Positions 33,992-42,653 of a stretch of DNA of 64,000 bases are shown piece by piece. Position 1 is the stretch's first letter. Every line of letters begins with the position of its first letter. Under the pieces are notes generated by a model that was given only the letters and a program-made list of their open reading frames with translations, ran no database searches and was not told the DNA's origin. The DNA is taken from positions 1-64,000 of the forward strand of contig JAAZIA010000045.1 of assembly GCA_012510445.1 (NCBI GenBank), written 5' to 3'. Source of the stretch: Bacteroidales bacterium. Lineage in GTDB: Bacteria; Bacteroidota; Bacteroidia; Bacteroidales; UBA932. The translations under genes and the position numbers were made by a program.

Positions 33992-35188
33992 ATGGAAAGT
34001 ATTAAACAAATTTTCAAAATAGGAAACGGTCCTTCCAGTTCTCATACCATGGCTCCTCGTTGGGCAGCCTTGGAATTTGCCTCAAGAAATCCGGAAGCAG
34101 CCGCTTTTTCTGTGACTTTGTACGGCAGCTTGGCGGCTACCGGAAAAGGACACTATACAGATAGGTCTTTAGAAGAAGCTTTTGCTCCCAAACACGTAGA
34201 GATTTTTTGGGACTACCATACCGTACTGAAACAACATCCCAACGGGATGGAGTTCAAAGCACTGGACCAAGAAAAGAACGTTTTGGACACGTGGCTTACC
34301 TTTAGTATTGGCGGAGGAGACCTTTCAGATACGGGCAAAAGAAAAGCACATAAAACCATATATCCTCTGAATAAAATGGCAGATATTTTAACGTACTGTC
34401 AAGAAAAAGGGCTGCATTTTTGGGAATACGTAGCCATGCACGAAGAGGAAGATTTATGGGATTACCTTGACGAGGTATGGCAAACCATGAAAGCTGCCAT
34501 ACGCAGAGGCTTACAAAACGAGGGAGTACTTCCCGGACCGCTCCACCTGGCGCGCAGGGCTGCTTCTTATTACATCAAAGCACAAGGTTACAAAGGTTCT
34601 ATGCAAAGAAGGGCTATGGCTTTTTCGTATGCCCTTGCCGTAGCAGAAGAAAATGCAGAAGGCACAAAAATTGTGACAGCCCCTACTTGCGGCAGTTGCG
34701 GAGTAATACCTTCTGTACTGTATTTAAATCAAACTTCCTACAATTTCCCGGAAAGCCGTATATTACGCGCCCTTGCTACTGCAGGGCTTATTGGGACGCT
34801 TATTAAGCATAATGCTTCCATATCGGGGGCCGAGGTAGGTTGCCAGGGAGAGATTGGCTCGGCCTGTTCTATGTCAGCCGCAGCAGCCGTACAGCTTTTT
34901 GGAGGAAGCATTGCTCAGGCAGAGTATGCAGCCAGCATAGGCATGGAACATTTTTTGGGGCTTACTTGTGACCCCATTCACGGGTTGGTTCAAATACCGT
35001 GTATTGAAAGAAATGCTTTTGGAGCCACCCGTGCCATTGATGCCAATATGTACGCTTTACTCTCTGACGGTACACATAGAGTAAGCTTTGATACCATTAT
35101 AGAAGTGATGAAAAGAACGGGTCACGACCTGCCTTCTATATACAAAGAAACGTCGGAGGGAGGGCTGGCCATTGTGTCTAATACATGA
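33992..35188 (+). CDS. sdaA: L-serine ammonia-lyase, iron-sulfur type, single chain
   Basis: Converts L-serine to pyruvate and ammonia with a [4Fe-4S] cluster. 398 aa. The N-terminal domain opens with IKQIFKIGNGPSSSHTMAP. The catalytic domain has VTAPTCGSCGVIPSVLY, GEIGSACSMSAAAAVQLFGG and LTCDPIHGLVQIPCIERN, which supply the cluster cysteines. Thioredoxin follows 50 bp later. With gcvP in the same window, serine and glycine catabolism is well served. Confidence 0.95.
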   Translation: MESIKQIFKIGNGPSSSHTMAPRWAALEFASRNPEAAAFSVTLYGSLAATGKGHYTDRSLEEAFAPKHVEIFWDYHTVLKQHPNGMEFKALDQEKNVLDTWLTFSIGGGDLSDTGKRKAHKTIYPLNKMADILTYCQEKGLHFWEYVAMHEEEDLWDYLDEVWQTMKAAIRRGLQNEGVLPGPLHLARRAASYYIKAQGYKGSMQRRAMAFSYALAVAEENAEGTKIVTAPTCGSCGVIPSVLYLNQTSYNFPESRILRALATAGLIGTLIKHNASISGAEVGCQGEIGSACSMSAAAAVQLFGGSIAQAEYAASIGMEHFLGLTCDPIHGLVQIPCIERNAFGATRAIDANMYALLSDGTHRVSFDTIIEVMKRTGHDLPSIYKETSEGGLAIVSNT

Positions 35189-35238
35189 TTTTTTATAAAT
35201 TTACAAAAAATAGTATCAGTATTAAAAGTTAAAAGATT

Positions 35239-35562
35239 ATGAGTCAAATAGTAACGGATGATAATTTTAATTCGGTAGTATTAAAGTCAACGGTACCTGT
35301 TTTGGTTGACTTTTGGGCTGAATGGTGCGGCCCCTGTCGTCAGATTTCTCCCATGGTTGACGAATTGTCACAGGAAATGGAAGGAAAGATCTTAGTATGC
35401 AAATGCGATGTAGATCAGGCTACGGAAGTGCCTGCAAAATATATGATTCGCAGCATCCCTACCTTGCTTTTCTTTAAAAACGGAGAGCTTGTCCACAAGA
35501 TTGTAGGAGCTACCAATAAACAGACCATTCAAGAAAAATTGAATTCTCTAATAAACGAATGA
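35239..35562 (+). CDS. trxA: Thioredoxin
   Basis: A 107-aa cytoplasmic disulfide reductase with the active site WCGPC (29-33) in VDFWAEWCGPCRQ and the cis-proline segment IRSIPTLLFFKNG. No signal peptide. The next gene starts 1 bp after the stop codon. No clear -7 box is seen upstream, so read-through from sdaA is possible. Confidence 0.95.
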   Translation: MSQIVTDDNFNSVVLKSTVPVLVDFWAEWCGPCRQISPMVDELSQEMEGKILVCKCDVDQATEVPAKYMIRSIPTLLFFKNGELVHKIVGATNKQTIQEKLNSLINE

Positions 35563-35563
35563 T

Positions 35564-36181
35564 ATGAAAAAACACGTGATTACGTTCGTACTTTTGTTAG
35601 GACTAAGTACGGCAGCCCTGGCACAGGGCAGCTTTGTAGTAAAAGCAGGATTAAACTTCAACAAACTCCAGGATATTCAGGTAGGTAATGCAGAAGAAGC
35701 GTGGCAAGCCCAAACCGGATTTCATGCGGGAATAGGTGGTCAATACAGAATTCCGCTTATTGGACTTTCCTTCCAACCGGAAATTCTATACAGCCGTGTG
35801 CGTACAGATTTGGTAGGAGCCCCGGTAGGTCAGGATTCTTACGGCTTTAGGATTGATTACCTTGAGGTTCCCTTGAACATGCAGTTGGGAATCAATATAC
35901 TTTTCCTGCGTCCCTATGTATTTGCAGCACCTTACGTAAGGTACGCTCTGTTTAAAGGAGACCTGCTGGAACATGTAGACTGGAAGAACCTTAACCGGCT
36001 GGATTACGGATTTAGTCTGGGAGCCGGTTTAGAAATCTGGAAATTACAAATCTCGGGGAAATACAATTGGAGCTTTGGAAAATTGGCAAGAGGCGGAAGC
36101 TTACGTATTGATACGGATGATTGGAAGCTTGGGAACTCCAATATGAGAGGATTTGAATTATCCGTTGCTGTTCTCTTTTAA
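35564..36181 (+). CDS. Outer-membrane beta-barrel protein, OMP_b-brl type
   Basis: A 205-aa protein with a signal peptide (MKKHVITFVLLLGLSTAALA) and alternating beta strands (SFVVKAGLNFNKL, IGLSFQPEILYSRV), ending in a strand FELSVAVLF with a terminal aromatic residue suited to Bam insertion. It fits the eight-stranded OMP_b-brl family of Bacteroidota. It lies in a same-strand run with trxA and the polyprenyl synthetase. Substrate unknown. Confidence 0.85.
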   Translation: MKKHVITFVLLLGLSTAALAQGSFVVKAGLNFNKLQDIQVGNAEEAWQAQTGFHAGIGGQYRIPLIGLSFQPEILYSRVRTDLVGAPVGQDSYGFRIDYLEVPLNMQLGINILFLRPYVFAAPYVRYALFKGDLLEHVDWKNLNRLDYGFSLGAGLEIWKLQISGKYNWSFGKLARGGSLRIDTDDWKLGNSNMRGFELSVAVLF

Positions 36182-36184
36182 TAC

Positions 36185-37129
36185 ATGAAAGATGCTATGG
36201 ATTGGGTAAGGCAGTCTCTGGGGGCTGATTGGATGGCTTTTGAAAACATATTAAAAACAGCCCTGGACACTCCGCATGCTCTACTAACTACCATAGATCA
36301 ATACATTCTTAACAGGCCCGGTAAACAGATAAGGCCTGCTTTGGCTTTGTCTGCAGCAGGCGTATGTGGTACTCCGGGCCCGCTAAGCCATGCCGTAGCT
36401 GCCATAGCAGAAATGATTCATACGGCATCGCTCCTGCACGACGACGTGGCAGACAACGCTCAGACACGCCGTGGGAAAGAAAGCGTACAAAAACAGTTTG
36501 GTCCGCGAGCGGCCATTATGTTGGGGGATTTCTGGTTGGCCAGGGCTTTGCAAATTTTAATACAACATAATGGAACTCACTTGCTTCCCCTGTATGCCAA
36601 TGTTATTGAAGACCTTAGTGAGGGGGAAATTTTTCAAATGGAAAAGGCGAAAACATTGGATATAACGTTGGCAGACTACTATACTGTCTGTAAAAAGAAG
36701 ACGGCTTCTTTGTTCCATGTGTCGGTCATGTCCGGCGTGCTGTCCGTTCCCAATTCATCAACAACAGAAACTTATCGTCCCTTTTTAAGCCGAGCAGCCT
36801 ACCATATGGGTATGGCTTTTCAAATTAGGGACGACCTGGCAGATGTAACGCAAGACCTTGCCGAGGCAAAAATCACCTTGCCTCTCTTAGGTGCCTTGCG
36901 CCAAGCAGGAGACGAACGTTTTAGACCGCAAGTAATTCTGTGGATACGCAGTTTGGAAAAAGAAGACCTTACGGCCCATGATCAACTGATATCTTTTATA
37001 AAAGACCATAAAGGAAGAGAGTATGCCCAAAAGGTATTTAATCACCATAAAGAACAGGCCCGGGAACGGATCGGTCACCTTCCCAACTCTGTTTGGAAAG
37101 AGTGCCTGCTAACCATTTCAGATATGTAA
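36185..37129 (+). CDS. Polyprenyl diphosphate synthase family protein with a shortened second motif
   Basis: A trans-isoprenyl diphosphate synthase relative, 314 aa, presumed to make the polyprenyl chain for menaquinone. The first Asp-rich motif is intact: LLHDDVADNAQTRRG. The second reads DDLADVTQDLAEAKITLP; usual members have about ten more residues here, including a GKPxGND stretch. The lesion is in frame and no frameshift is seen. The protein may be active with altered chain length, or may be a regulatory subunit. Starts 3 bp after the OMP gene. Confidence 0.85.
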   Translation: MKDAMDWVRQSLGADWMAFENILKTALDTPHALLTTIDQYILNRPGKQIRPALALSAAGVCGTPGPLSHAVAAIAEMIHTASLLHDDVADNAQTRRGKESVQKQFGPRAAIMLGDFWLARALQILIQHNGTHLLPLYANVIEDLSEGEIFQMEKAKTLDITLADYYTVCKKKTASLFHVSVMSGVLSVPNSSTTETYRPFLSRAAYHMGMAFQIRDDLADVTQDLAEAKITLPLLGALRQAGDERFRPQVILWIRSLEKEDLTAHDQLISFIKDHKGREYAQKVFNHHKEQARERIGHLPNSVWKECLLTISDM

Positions 37130-37140
37130 CGGGTTATTAA

Positions 37141-38319
37141 ATGAACAGCATACAAAACTTCTTTACTACGCAAAGTGTTTCCTCTACTTTGCTCTACTTG
37201 AGCCTTACTGTCTTTACCGGAGCCTTGCTTGGGAAGATTAAGTATAAAGGCATTGGCTTTGGGGCGGCGGGTGTATTGTTTACAGGCATACTCATTGCCC
37301 ATTTTGGCGCTCCTATAGATGTACAAACGTTGCACTTTGCACGTGATTTTGGACTCATTTTCTTTGTGTACAGTATAGGGCTGAGCATGGGACCGCGTTT
37401 CTTTTCTTCATTCAAAAAAGACGGTTTGCTACTGAATATACTGGCAGTAGTCATAGTGTTGGGAGGGTTTGGGATAGCTCTTTTGATTTATCGCTTTACC
37501 GGTATATCGCGTATTGCCGTTGCGGGGATTATGTGTGGCGCAGTAACCAATACACCTAGCCTGGGGGCTGCTCAGGAGGTGCTTGCCGGTCAAGGGGCAA
37601 GTGAGGCTGCCATTGCTCAAACAGGCATGGCGTATGCCAGTACTTATCCGTTTGGAGTTTTGGGAGTTATTCTTTCTATGGTGTTGCTAAGGGTATTTTT
37701 TAAGATAAAAATAGACCGTGAAATACAGAAATGCACAGACTATCCTAACGGGGCTCAAGCAAAGAAAGAGACTTGGGAAGCTCCTAGTATTCTCTTGCTT
37801 TTTCTTGGAATATTTATAGGAGTATTGGTGGGCAGCATTCCTATCTTTTTCCCCGGTTTGCCGGCACCTGCCAAATTAGGACTTGCCGGAGGCCCTTTGT
37901 TAGTGGCCATTCTTTTGGGGCATAAGGGACGCATTGGTAAAGTGAATTTTCACATGAGTCCACAAGTCATTTTTTTTATGCGTGATCTGGGTATTCTTCT
38001 CTTTCTCTCTTGCGTAGGACTGCTTTCCGGTGGGACGTTTGTAGAGACTATACTAAGCGGAGGATGGCAATGGATGCTGTACGGGACTGCCGTTACATTT
38101 ATTCCTGTTATGGTTGTAGGTGTTATTGCCCGCCTAATGAAAGTAAATTACCTTAAAATATGCGGTATGCTGGGAGGGGCCACGACCAATCCGCCTGCAT
38201 TGGATTTTATCAATGGTATTGCTCCCGTTCAGGCACAGGCTGCGGCTTATGCTATGGTATATCCCCTGGCCATGCTTCTTAGAATTCTTCTGGTTCAGGT
38301 TTTTATTCTTGTAACGTAG
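37141..38319 (+). CDS. AspT/YidE-like transporter lacking RCK domains
   Basis: A 392-aa inner-membrane protein with two copies of the AspT/YidE/YbjL domain. The paired motifs are GIMCGAVTNTPSLGAA and GMLGGATTNPPALDFI. Usual YidE-like proteins are about 550 aa and carry two TrkA-C (RCK) domains between the halves; here only a short hydrophilic stretch (about 195-215) remains. Substrate unknown. It follows the polyprenyl synthetase by 11 bp and overlaps convergent trmB by 17 bp. Confidence 0.88.
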   Translation: MNSIQNFFTTQSVSSTLLYLSLTVFTGALLGKIKYKGIGFGAAGVLFTGILIAHFGAPIDVQTLHFARDFGLIFFVYSIGLSMGPRFFSSFKKDGLLLNILAVVIVLGGFGIALLIYRFTGISRIAVAGIMCGAVTNTPSLGAAQEVLAGQGASEAAIAQTGMAYASTYPFGVLGVILSMVLLRVFFKIKIDREIQKCTDYPNGAQAKKETWEAPSILLLFLGIFIGVLVGSIPIFFPGLPAPAKLGLAGGPLLVAILLGHKGRIGKVNFHMSPQVIFFMRDLGILLFLSCVGLLSGGTFVETILSGGWQWMLYGTAVTFIPVMVVGVIARLMKVNYLKICGMLGGATTNPPALDFINGIAPVQAQAAAYAMVYPLAMLLRILLVQVFILVT

Positions 38320-39004
38320 CAATACCTTGCCCTGTCTTTATTGAAAACTTGAGGTATGTGATGGGCTTTCCTTCGGCAAGAAACATTTCTTCGTAGAAGG
38401 TACGCACAGCTATCAGAGGGTCTGTACTTTGGCGACCGCTGCCGTAAATGTCAGTGTCTGCCTCTAACAGCTGCATCCCCTCCCACTCTTCTACTACTTG
38501 TCGCGTATAATCGTGCAATGGGCGACTGTCTGTTTTCAGGTGGATGATGGCATCCGGTTGTAGAAAGGTAAGGTATCTATTTAAAAACCCGGGCGAGGTC
38601 AACCTTTTCTTTTCTTTTTTAGGCTGAGGGTCGGGAAAAGTAATCCAGATTTCCGAGACTTCTCCCGCAGCAAAAAAGCTTTCAATCAGTTCAATACGTG
38701 TGCGAATGAAAGCCACGTTTTCAATCTTTTTTTCCAGAGCTGTTTTGGCCCCTCGCCACAGACGAGCCCCTTTTATATCTATACCAATGAAGTTTTTTCG
38801 TTTATGATGCTCGGCCAAGGCCAGGGTGTACTCGCCTTTTCCACATCCCAGTTCCAGAACAATGGGATGATTGTTCTTAAAGACTTTTTGAGTCCAATGC
38901 CCCTTGAGTGGATAATCTTTCCGGTACACCTCCTGAAAAGAAGGTTCATATAAGTTTTTAAAACCTTTGTTTTCCTGAAACCGTTGCAGTTTATTTTTCC
39001 CCAT
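38303..39004 (-). CDS. trmB: tRNA (guanine-N7)-methyltransferase
   Basis: Makes m7G46 in tRNA variable loops. 233 aa. The SAM motif is VLELGCGKGEYTLALAE; the catalytic segment is ITFPDPQPKKEKKRL, followed by KTDSRPLHDYT, both family hallmarks. The start overlaps the end of gldH by 14 bp, so it probably belongs to the holB-ricT-gldH-trmB operon. Confidence 0.96.
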   Translation of the reverse strand: MGKNKLQRFQENKGFKNLYEPSFQEVYRKDYPLKGHWTQKVFKNNHPIVLELGCGKGEYTLALAEHHKRKNFIGIDIKGARLWRGAKTALEKKIENVAFIRTRIELIESFFAAGEVSEIWITFPDPQPKKEKKRLTSPGFLNRYLTFLQPDAIIHLKTDSRPLHDYTRQVVEEWEGMQLLEADTDIYGSGRQSTDPLIAVRTFYEEMFLAEGKPITYLKFSIKTGQGIATLQE

Positions 39005-39482
39005 TCTCTTGCATTTTCATAAGGATGCCTGCTTTAAGCAACCCTCGTAATGAGGCTTGCGGCATATTATGTTCCATCTGCCAGTAAAAAACAGAATCGC
39101 TTGCCCAAATTCCGTCTGTATTGACGGGAAGCCTGTAATCCAAAAATTGGCCCGAACGGAGGGCTTGTTGCGGAAGCAGCGGTAACCACAACGTGTCTGT
39201 GGATGGTTGTCCGCGGGCAGAAGAAAGTGCCTCGGGCGCGTATGTTAGTACAACAGACAGGTAATCGTAAGGATATTCTTTACTTACCCTAAGGTCCAGA
39301 AAGACACAATAGCGGGTATTAAGTTGTGGTAAAGACAGTTGTAGGGTAAGCTTATGCCCCTTTTCCCAGACAGCAGGAACAACCAATTCCCTTTGAGCAG
39401 AAGAGGGAGCAGAGCAACCGGTATGCAGGAACAACAGGCTTGCTAAAACGGCAAAAAACCATTTATGATTTTTAAGAAACAT
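38991..39482 (-). CDS. gldH: Gliding-motility-type lipoprotein GldH-like
   Basis: A 163-aa lipoprotein from the ATG at 39482 (MFLKNHKWFFAVLASLLF, Cys23 in LHTGCSAP). GldH is needed for gliding in Flavobacterium, but homologs occur in non-gliding Bacteroidales, so motility should not be inferred from it alone. Placement next to ricT is typical. The longer track ORF begins inside ricT and puts 22 charged residues before the signal peptide. It overlaps ricT by 11 bp and trmB by 14 bp. Confidence 0.85.
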   Translation of the reverse strand: MFLKNHKWFFAVLASLLFLHTGCSAPSSAQRELVVPAVWEKGHKLTLQLSLPQLNTRYCVFLDLRVSKEYPYDYLSVVLTYAPEALSSARGQPSTDTLWLPLLPQQALRSGQFLDYRLPVNTDGIWASDSVFYWQMEHNMPQASLRGLLKAGILMKMQENGEK

Positions 39483-40629
39483 TTTTTCTTTGGCCGGATT
39501 TTCTTCTTTTGTTTCTGCCCTTACTCTTACTCTTGCTTTTCTTATCAAAACGCGTGATGCTCTCTTCTCCTGCTGAGGATCTGAAATTGTTCTTTTCCTC
39601 TATGGCCTTATCTTTGATGCGGAGCGAAGGTACTTTTTCTCCTTTGTTGTTGGCGGCCAACATCTCTTTTACTTTTTTGGCAGGTACCGGCTGCATATTG
39701 GCCATGCTTTGTTTGTCGTAGCTAAACCACATAGTACCTTTAAGCACATCTGTCTTAACAAGATAAATGAGGCCGTCTTCTGTTTCTATGGGATGGGTAA
39801 CTTCCGGAATTTCTTTTAAAGCATCTATGTAAACAGGAGTCTCGTAATCTATGCAGCATTTAAGCTTGGAACATTGGCCTGCCAACTTTTGCGGATTTAA
39901 AGAAAGGTCTTGAATTCGGGCTGCTTGTGTAGTGACAGAATTAAAATCTGCCATCCAGCGACTGCAACACAATTCCCGTCCGCAAACTCCAATGCCGCCA
40001 ATCAATCCGGCTTCTTGACGCGCACCAAATTGCCTCATTTCTATACGAATACAAAACTCAGAGGCAAACAACTTAATGAGCTTTCTGAAATCAATCCTTT
40101 CGTCTGCGATGTAATAGAAAATGGCTTTGGTTCCGTCTCCTTGGAATTCCACATCTCCAATTTTCATTTGCAAATTCTCCGAGGCTGCAATTTGTCGTGC
40201 ACGAATCATCACCTGATATTCTCTGGCAATGGCCTCTTGCCATTTTTCAAGGTCCAGCAGTTTGGCTTTCCTGTAAATTTTTTTGAACTCGTATGTTTCC
40301 GGATTCAAGTTGTGGCGTTTCATCTGTTTTAAAACAAGAGGACCTGCCAAGTCTATAAACCCAATATCATGTCCCGTAGTCGCTTCTACGGCAACCAGGT
40401 CGCCTACCTTTAAGGGCATTTGGGAAGCGTTTCGGTAATATCCTTTATGGGTATTTTTAAAGCGCACCTCAAACAGATCGTCACACTTAGGATCTTGTAA
40501 GCCTTCCAGCCAATCATAGGTGGCCAGTTTGCTGCAACTCTGTGTCATATCACACCTAAGGTCTCCCATAGGTGTTCTTTCCACCAGGCATCCGCGTGAA
40601 CAATCGTATACTATATTTTTAGTTTCCAT
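39472..40629 (-). CDS. ricT: PSP1-domain protein, RicT-like
   Basis: A 385-aa protein with a PSP1 domain (about 50-270). In B. subtilis the relative RicT joins RicA and RicF in an iron-sulfur complex that works with RNase Y. Cysteine groups stand out: GIGVCGRELCCSRW and QCSKLKCCIDYE, plus two N-terminal cysteines. The C-terminus is a lysine/arginine-rich tail (KSKSKGRNKRRK), which suggests RNA contact. It lies between holB and gldH. Confidence 0.9.
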   Translation of the reverse strand: METKNIVYDCSRGCLVERTPMGDLRCDMTQSCSKLATYDWLEGLQDPKCDDLFEVRFKNTHKGYYRNASQMPLKVGDLVAVEATTGHDIGFIDLAGPLVLKQMKRHNLNPETYEFKKIYRKAKLLDLEKWQEAIAREYQVMIRARQIAASENLQMKIGDVEFQGDGTKAIFYYIADERIDFRKLIKLFASEFCIRIEMRQFGARQEAGLIGGIGVCGRELCCSRWMADFNSVTTQAARIQDLSLNPQKLAGQCSKLKCCIDYETPVYIDALKEIPEVTHPIETEDGLIYLVKTDVLKGTMWFSYDKQSMANMQPVPAKKVKEMLAANNKGEKVPSLRIKDKAIEEKNNFRSSAGEESITRFDKKSKSKSKGRNKRRKSGQRKNVS

Positions 40630-40640
40630 GAGTCTGTTGT

Positions 40641-41606
40641 CTATCTCTGCAAAGATAGGAAAAAGTCAAAAGCCAGTGAACAGAAGAGTATTCTTGAGTT
40701 TACGTTGCGCTCCAGCCTTAAGGCTGCTGTATTTAACCGATCACATACGCTGGTGAAGAAAGTATCCGACATACGGTCTGCGTATCGTTGTGCTTTGGTT
40801 TGCCGGGCAGGGTCTACCCAAGCCAGTGAGGGAACCCCAAGAAAGACCATATAATATTGTCGGAGAATTTGCAGCGCATAGCTAATGAATTTCTTTTGTT
40901 CTTCTCGTCCCAAGTTAGCCATTTCTTCTGCCCAGTCAATAATACCGGCAGGCTTTCCGGCTAGGCACAAGTCCAGTAATTTTTCAAGTTGCATATACCC
41001 CTCATCGGAAGGAGGAATTTGCCCGGCGGGAGGTACCTGAATATGCATGCAACGGCTCCTTATGGTAGGAAGCAATTGATCCGGTCTGTGACTTACCAGC
41101 AGAAAGTATGTTCCCGGGGAGGGCTCTTCTAAAATCTTCAGCAACTTGTTGGCTGCTGCCGGATGCATACGTTCGGGCAACCAAATAAGAATTACCCTGG
41201 ATCCTCCTTCAAAAGGCTTGTATTTAAGTTTATGTAATAGGTTGGCTGCCTCGGCCACTCCAATGAGTCCCTGTTTGTTTTCTATATCAATTTTTTTGTA
41301 CCATTCCTGTTCCGTTATCAGACTGTTTTCAAGCAAGGCTTCTCGCCACAAGCTTAAAAAATCATCCGTTACAGGAGCCCTGCCGGCAGGTACGGCAGCC
41401 GAACGATTTACCGGAACAACAAAATGAAAGTCGGGGTGAACAAAATTATGGGTTTTACGGCATGCGTCACATGTCCCACAAGCTGTATTTTTACCTTCTT
41501 TATGGGAACAAAGGATGTATTTAGCCAGCGAGAGGGCCTGCGGTAAAGCACCTGAGCCCTCTTCTGCACTAAATAATATAGCGTGAGACAAATTGCCTAT
41601 TCGCAC
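40641..41606 (-). CDS. holB: DNA polymerase III delta-prime subunit
   Basis: A clamp-loader subunit. 321 aa with a zinc-binding cysteine group (CSHKEG...CGTCDACRK) and the AAA+ segments VAEAANLLHKLKYKPFEG and ANKLLKILEEPSPGTYFLL, plus SRCMHIQVPP. The P-loop is degenerate (EEGSGALP), as usual for delta-prime. The start is a GTG at 41606 overlapping the TPR gene by 10 bp; an in-frame stop lies not far upstream. The protein thus lacks about 20 residues usually found before SHAILF. Confidence 0.88.
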   Translation of the reverse strand: MRIGNLSHAILFSAEEGSGALPQALSLAKYILCSHKEGKNTACGTCDACRKTHNFVHPDFHFVVPVNRSAAVPAGRAPVTDDFLSLWREALLENSLITEQEWYKKIDIENKQGLIGVAEAANLLHKLKYKPFEGGSRVILIWLPERMHPAAANKLLKILEEPSPGTYFLLVSHRPDQLLPTIRSRCMHIQVPPAGQIPPSDEGYMQLEKLLDLCLAGKPAGIIDWAEEMANLGREEQKKFISYALQILRQYYMVFLGVPSLAWVDPARQTKAQRYADRMSDTFFTSVCDRLNTAALRLERNVNSRILFCSLAFDFFLSLQR

Positions 41607-42544
41607 TTCAGTTCTGTTTTGATCTTGTATTCTGCGATGGATTTAAAGTTGGGATCGTTTAGTATTTTCTTGTAATAGGTACAAGCGTTTGCTTTGTCTC
41701 CTAAGCCTTCATACACAACGGCCAAACGGTAATATGTAGTGTTAATGTCTTTGGCATTGAGGTCTGCATTCATAACCTTTTCCCATGAGGTAAGAGCTTG
41801 TGGGAAACGTTTCAGTTCCATGGCAGCCAAGCCCAACAATTTGTTGGCCTGTACATTGTCTGCAAATTCGGCAGCTTTTAAAGAAGCTTCGTATACTTGT
41901 TCCCATTCTTTATTTTTCTGTGCCCCAACAGCTTGTCTTAAGAAAATGGAAGCCAACAACCGATTAGCATTGGCTTCTTGTCCCAATTGTGCGGCGTTTT
42001 GTAAAGCCGCAATGGCATTTTCTTCTTGTCCGCTGTTGGCGAAAGCTTGTCCCAGGCGCAGGCAGGCAATACCGTTGGAAGGATCCAGCTCAAGTACTTT
42101 GTTGTAGTTTTCAATAGCGTTTTCAAAATCTTTCTTTCCAAAAGCTTCGTTAGCTATAATGTAATACACTTTAGACTTAAGGTCGTTTACTTCTTCCGGA
42201 ATACCTCCTTGACCGTATGCAAAAGCCGTTTCTGCTGCTTTGTCCAGAAAAGGAAGCGATTCCAAACCTTTTCCACCGGCAGCCAGTTCTTTGGCATGGC
42301 GTAAATACAATTGAGGGATGAGGTTTTTACAATCTGTCACCACAGAAATACCGTCTTCACCCAAGGCATTACCCAAGTCAAGAGCACGGTTTAAATGTTC
42401 AATAGCAGTGACATAATTACCTTCTTGTGCGGCTGTTGCTCCCAGGTTATACGCTTCAATGGCATCGTTAAGGTCTTGTGCCTGCAAAAAACCTGTGCAA
42501 GCGACCACAAGCAAGGTGGCAAATAAAATCCTGATTTTTTTCAT
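41597..42544 (-). CDS. Exported TPR protein
   Basis: A 315-aa protein with a signal peptide (MKKIRILFATLLVVACTGFLQA). A type I site after LQA or a lipobox at Cys16 are both possible. At least five TPR motifs follow, e.g. AATAAQEGNYVTAIEHLNRA and EAFGKKDFENAIENYNKVLE. Probably a periplasmic scaffold. A TACCTTTG box (42598-42605) lies upstream. It is the first gene of the run to holB, ricT, gldH and trmB. Confidence 0.85.
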   Translation of the reverse strand: MKKIRILFATLLVVACTGFLQAQDLNDAIEAYNLGATAAQEGNYVTAIEHLNRALDLGNALGEDGISVVTDCKNLIPQLYLRHAKELAAGGKGLESLPFLDKAAETAFAYGQGGIPEEVNDLKSKVYYIIANEAFGKKDFENAIENYNKVLELDPSNGIACLRLGQAFANSGQEENAIAALQNAAQLGQEANANRLLASIFLRQAVGAQKNKEWEQVYEASLKAAEFADNVQANKLLGLAAMELKRFPQALTSWEKVMNADLNAKDINTTYYRLAVVYEGLGDKANACTYYKKILNDPNFKSIAEYKIKTELKCE

Positions 42545-42597
42545 TTTTCGTTACCTTAATTTTTGTAAGAGTTATAATTAACTGTTTTTCAAACCAA

Positions 42598-42625
42598 CAA
42601 AGGTAGAGCTTTTTTTATACCTTTG
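42598..42625. promoter_or_regulatory. Divergent promoters for the TPR gene and the M16-like gene
   Basis: TACCTTTG on the minus strand (42598-42605) and on the plus strand (42618-42625), 12 bp apart. The M16-like ATG is 28 nt downstream of its box. Confidence 0.72.
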
Positions 42626-42653
42626 CAATGGAACCAACTGTAATTTTTAGGAT

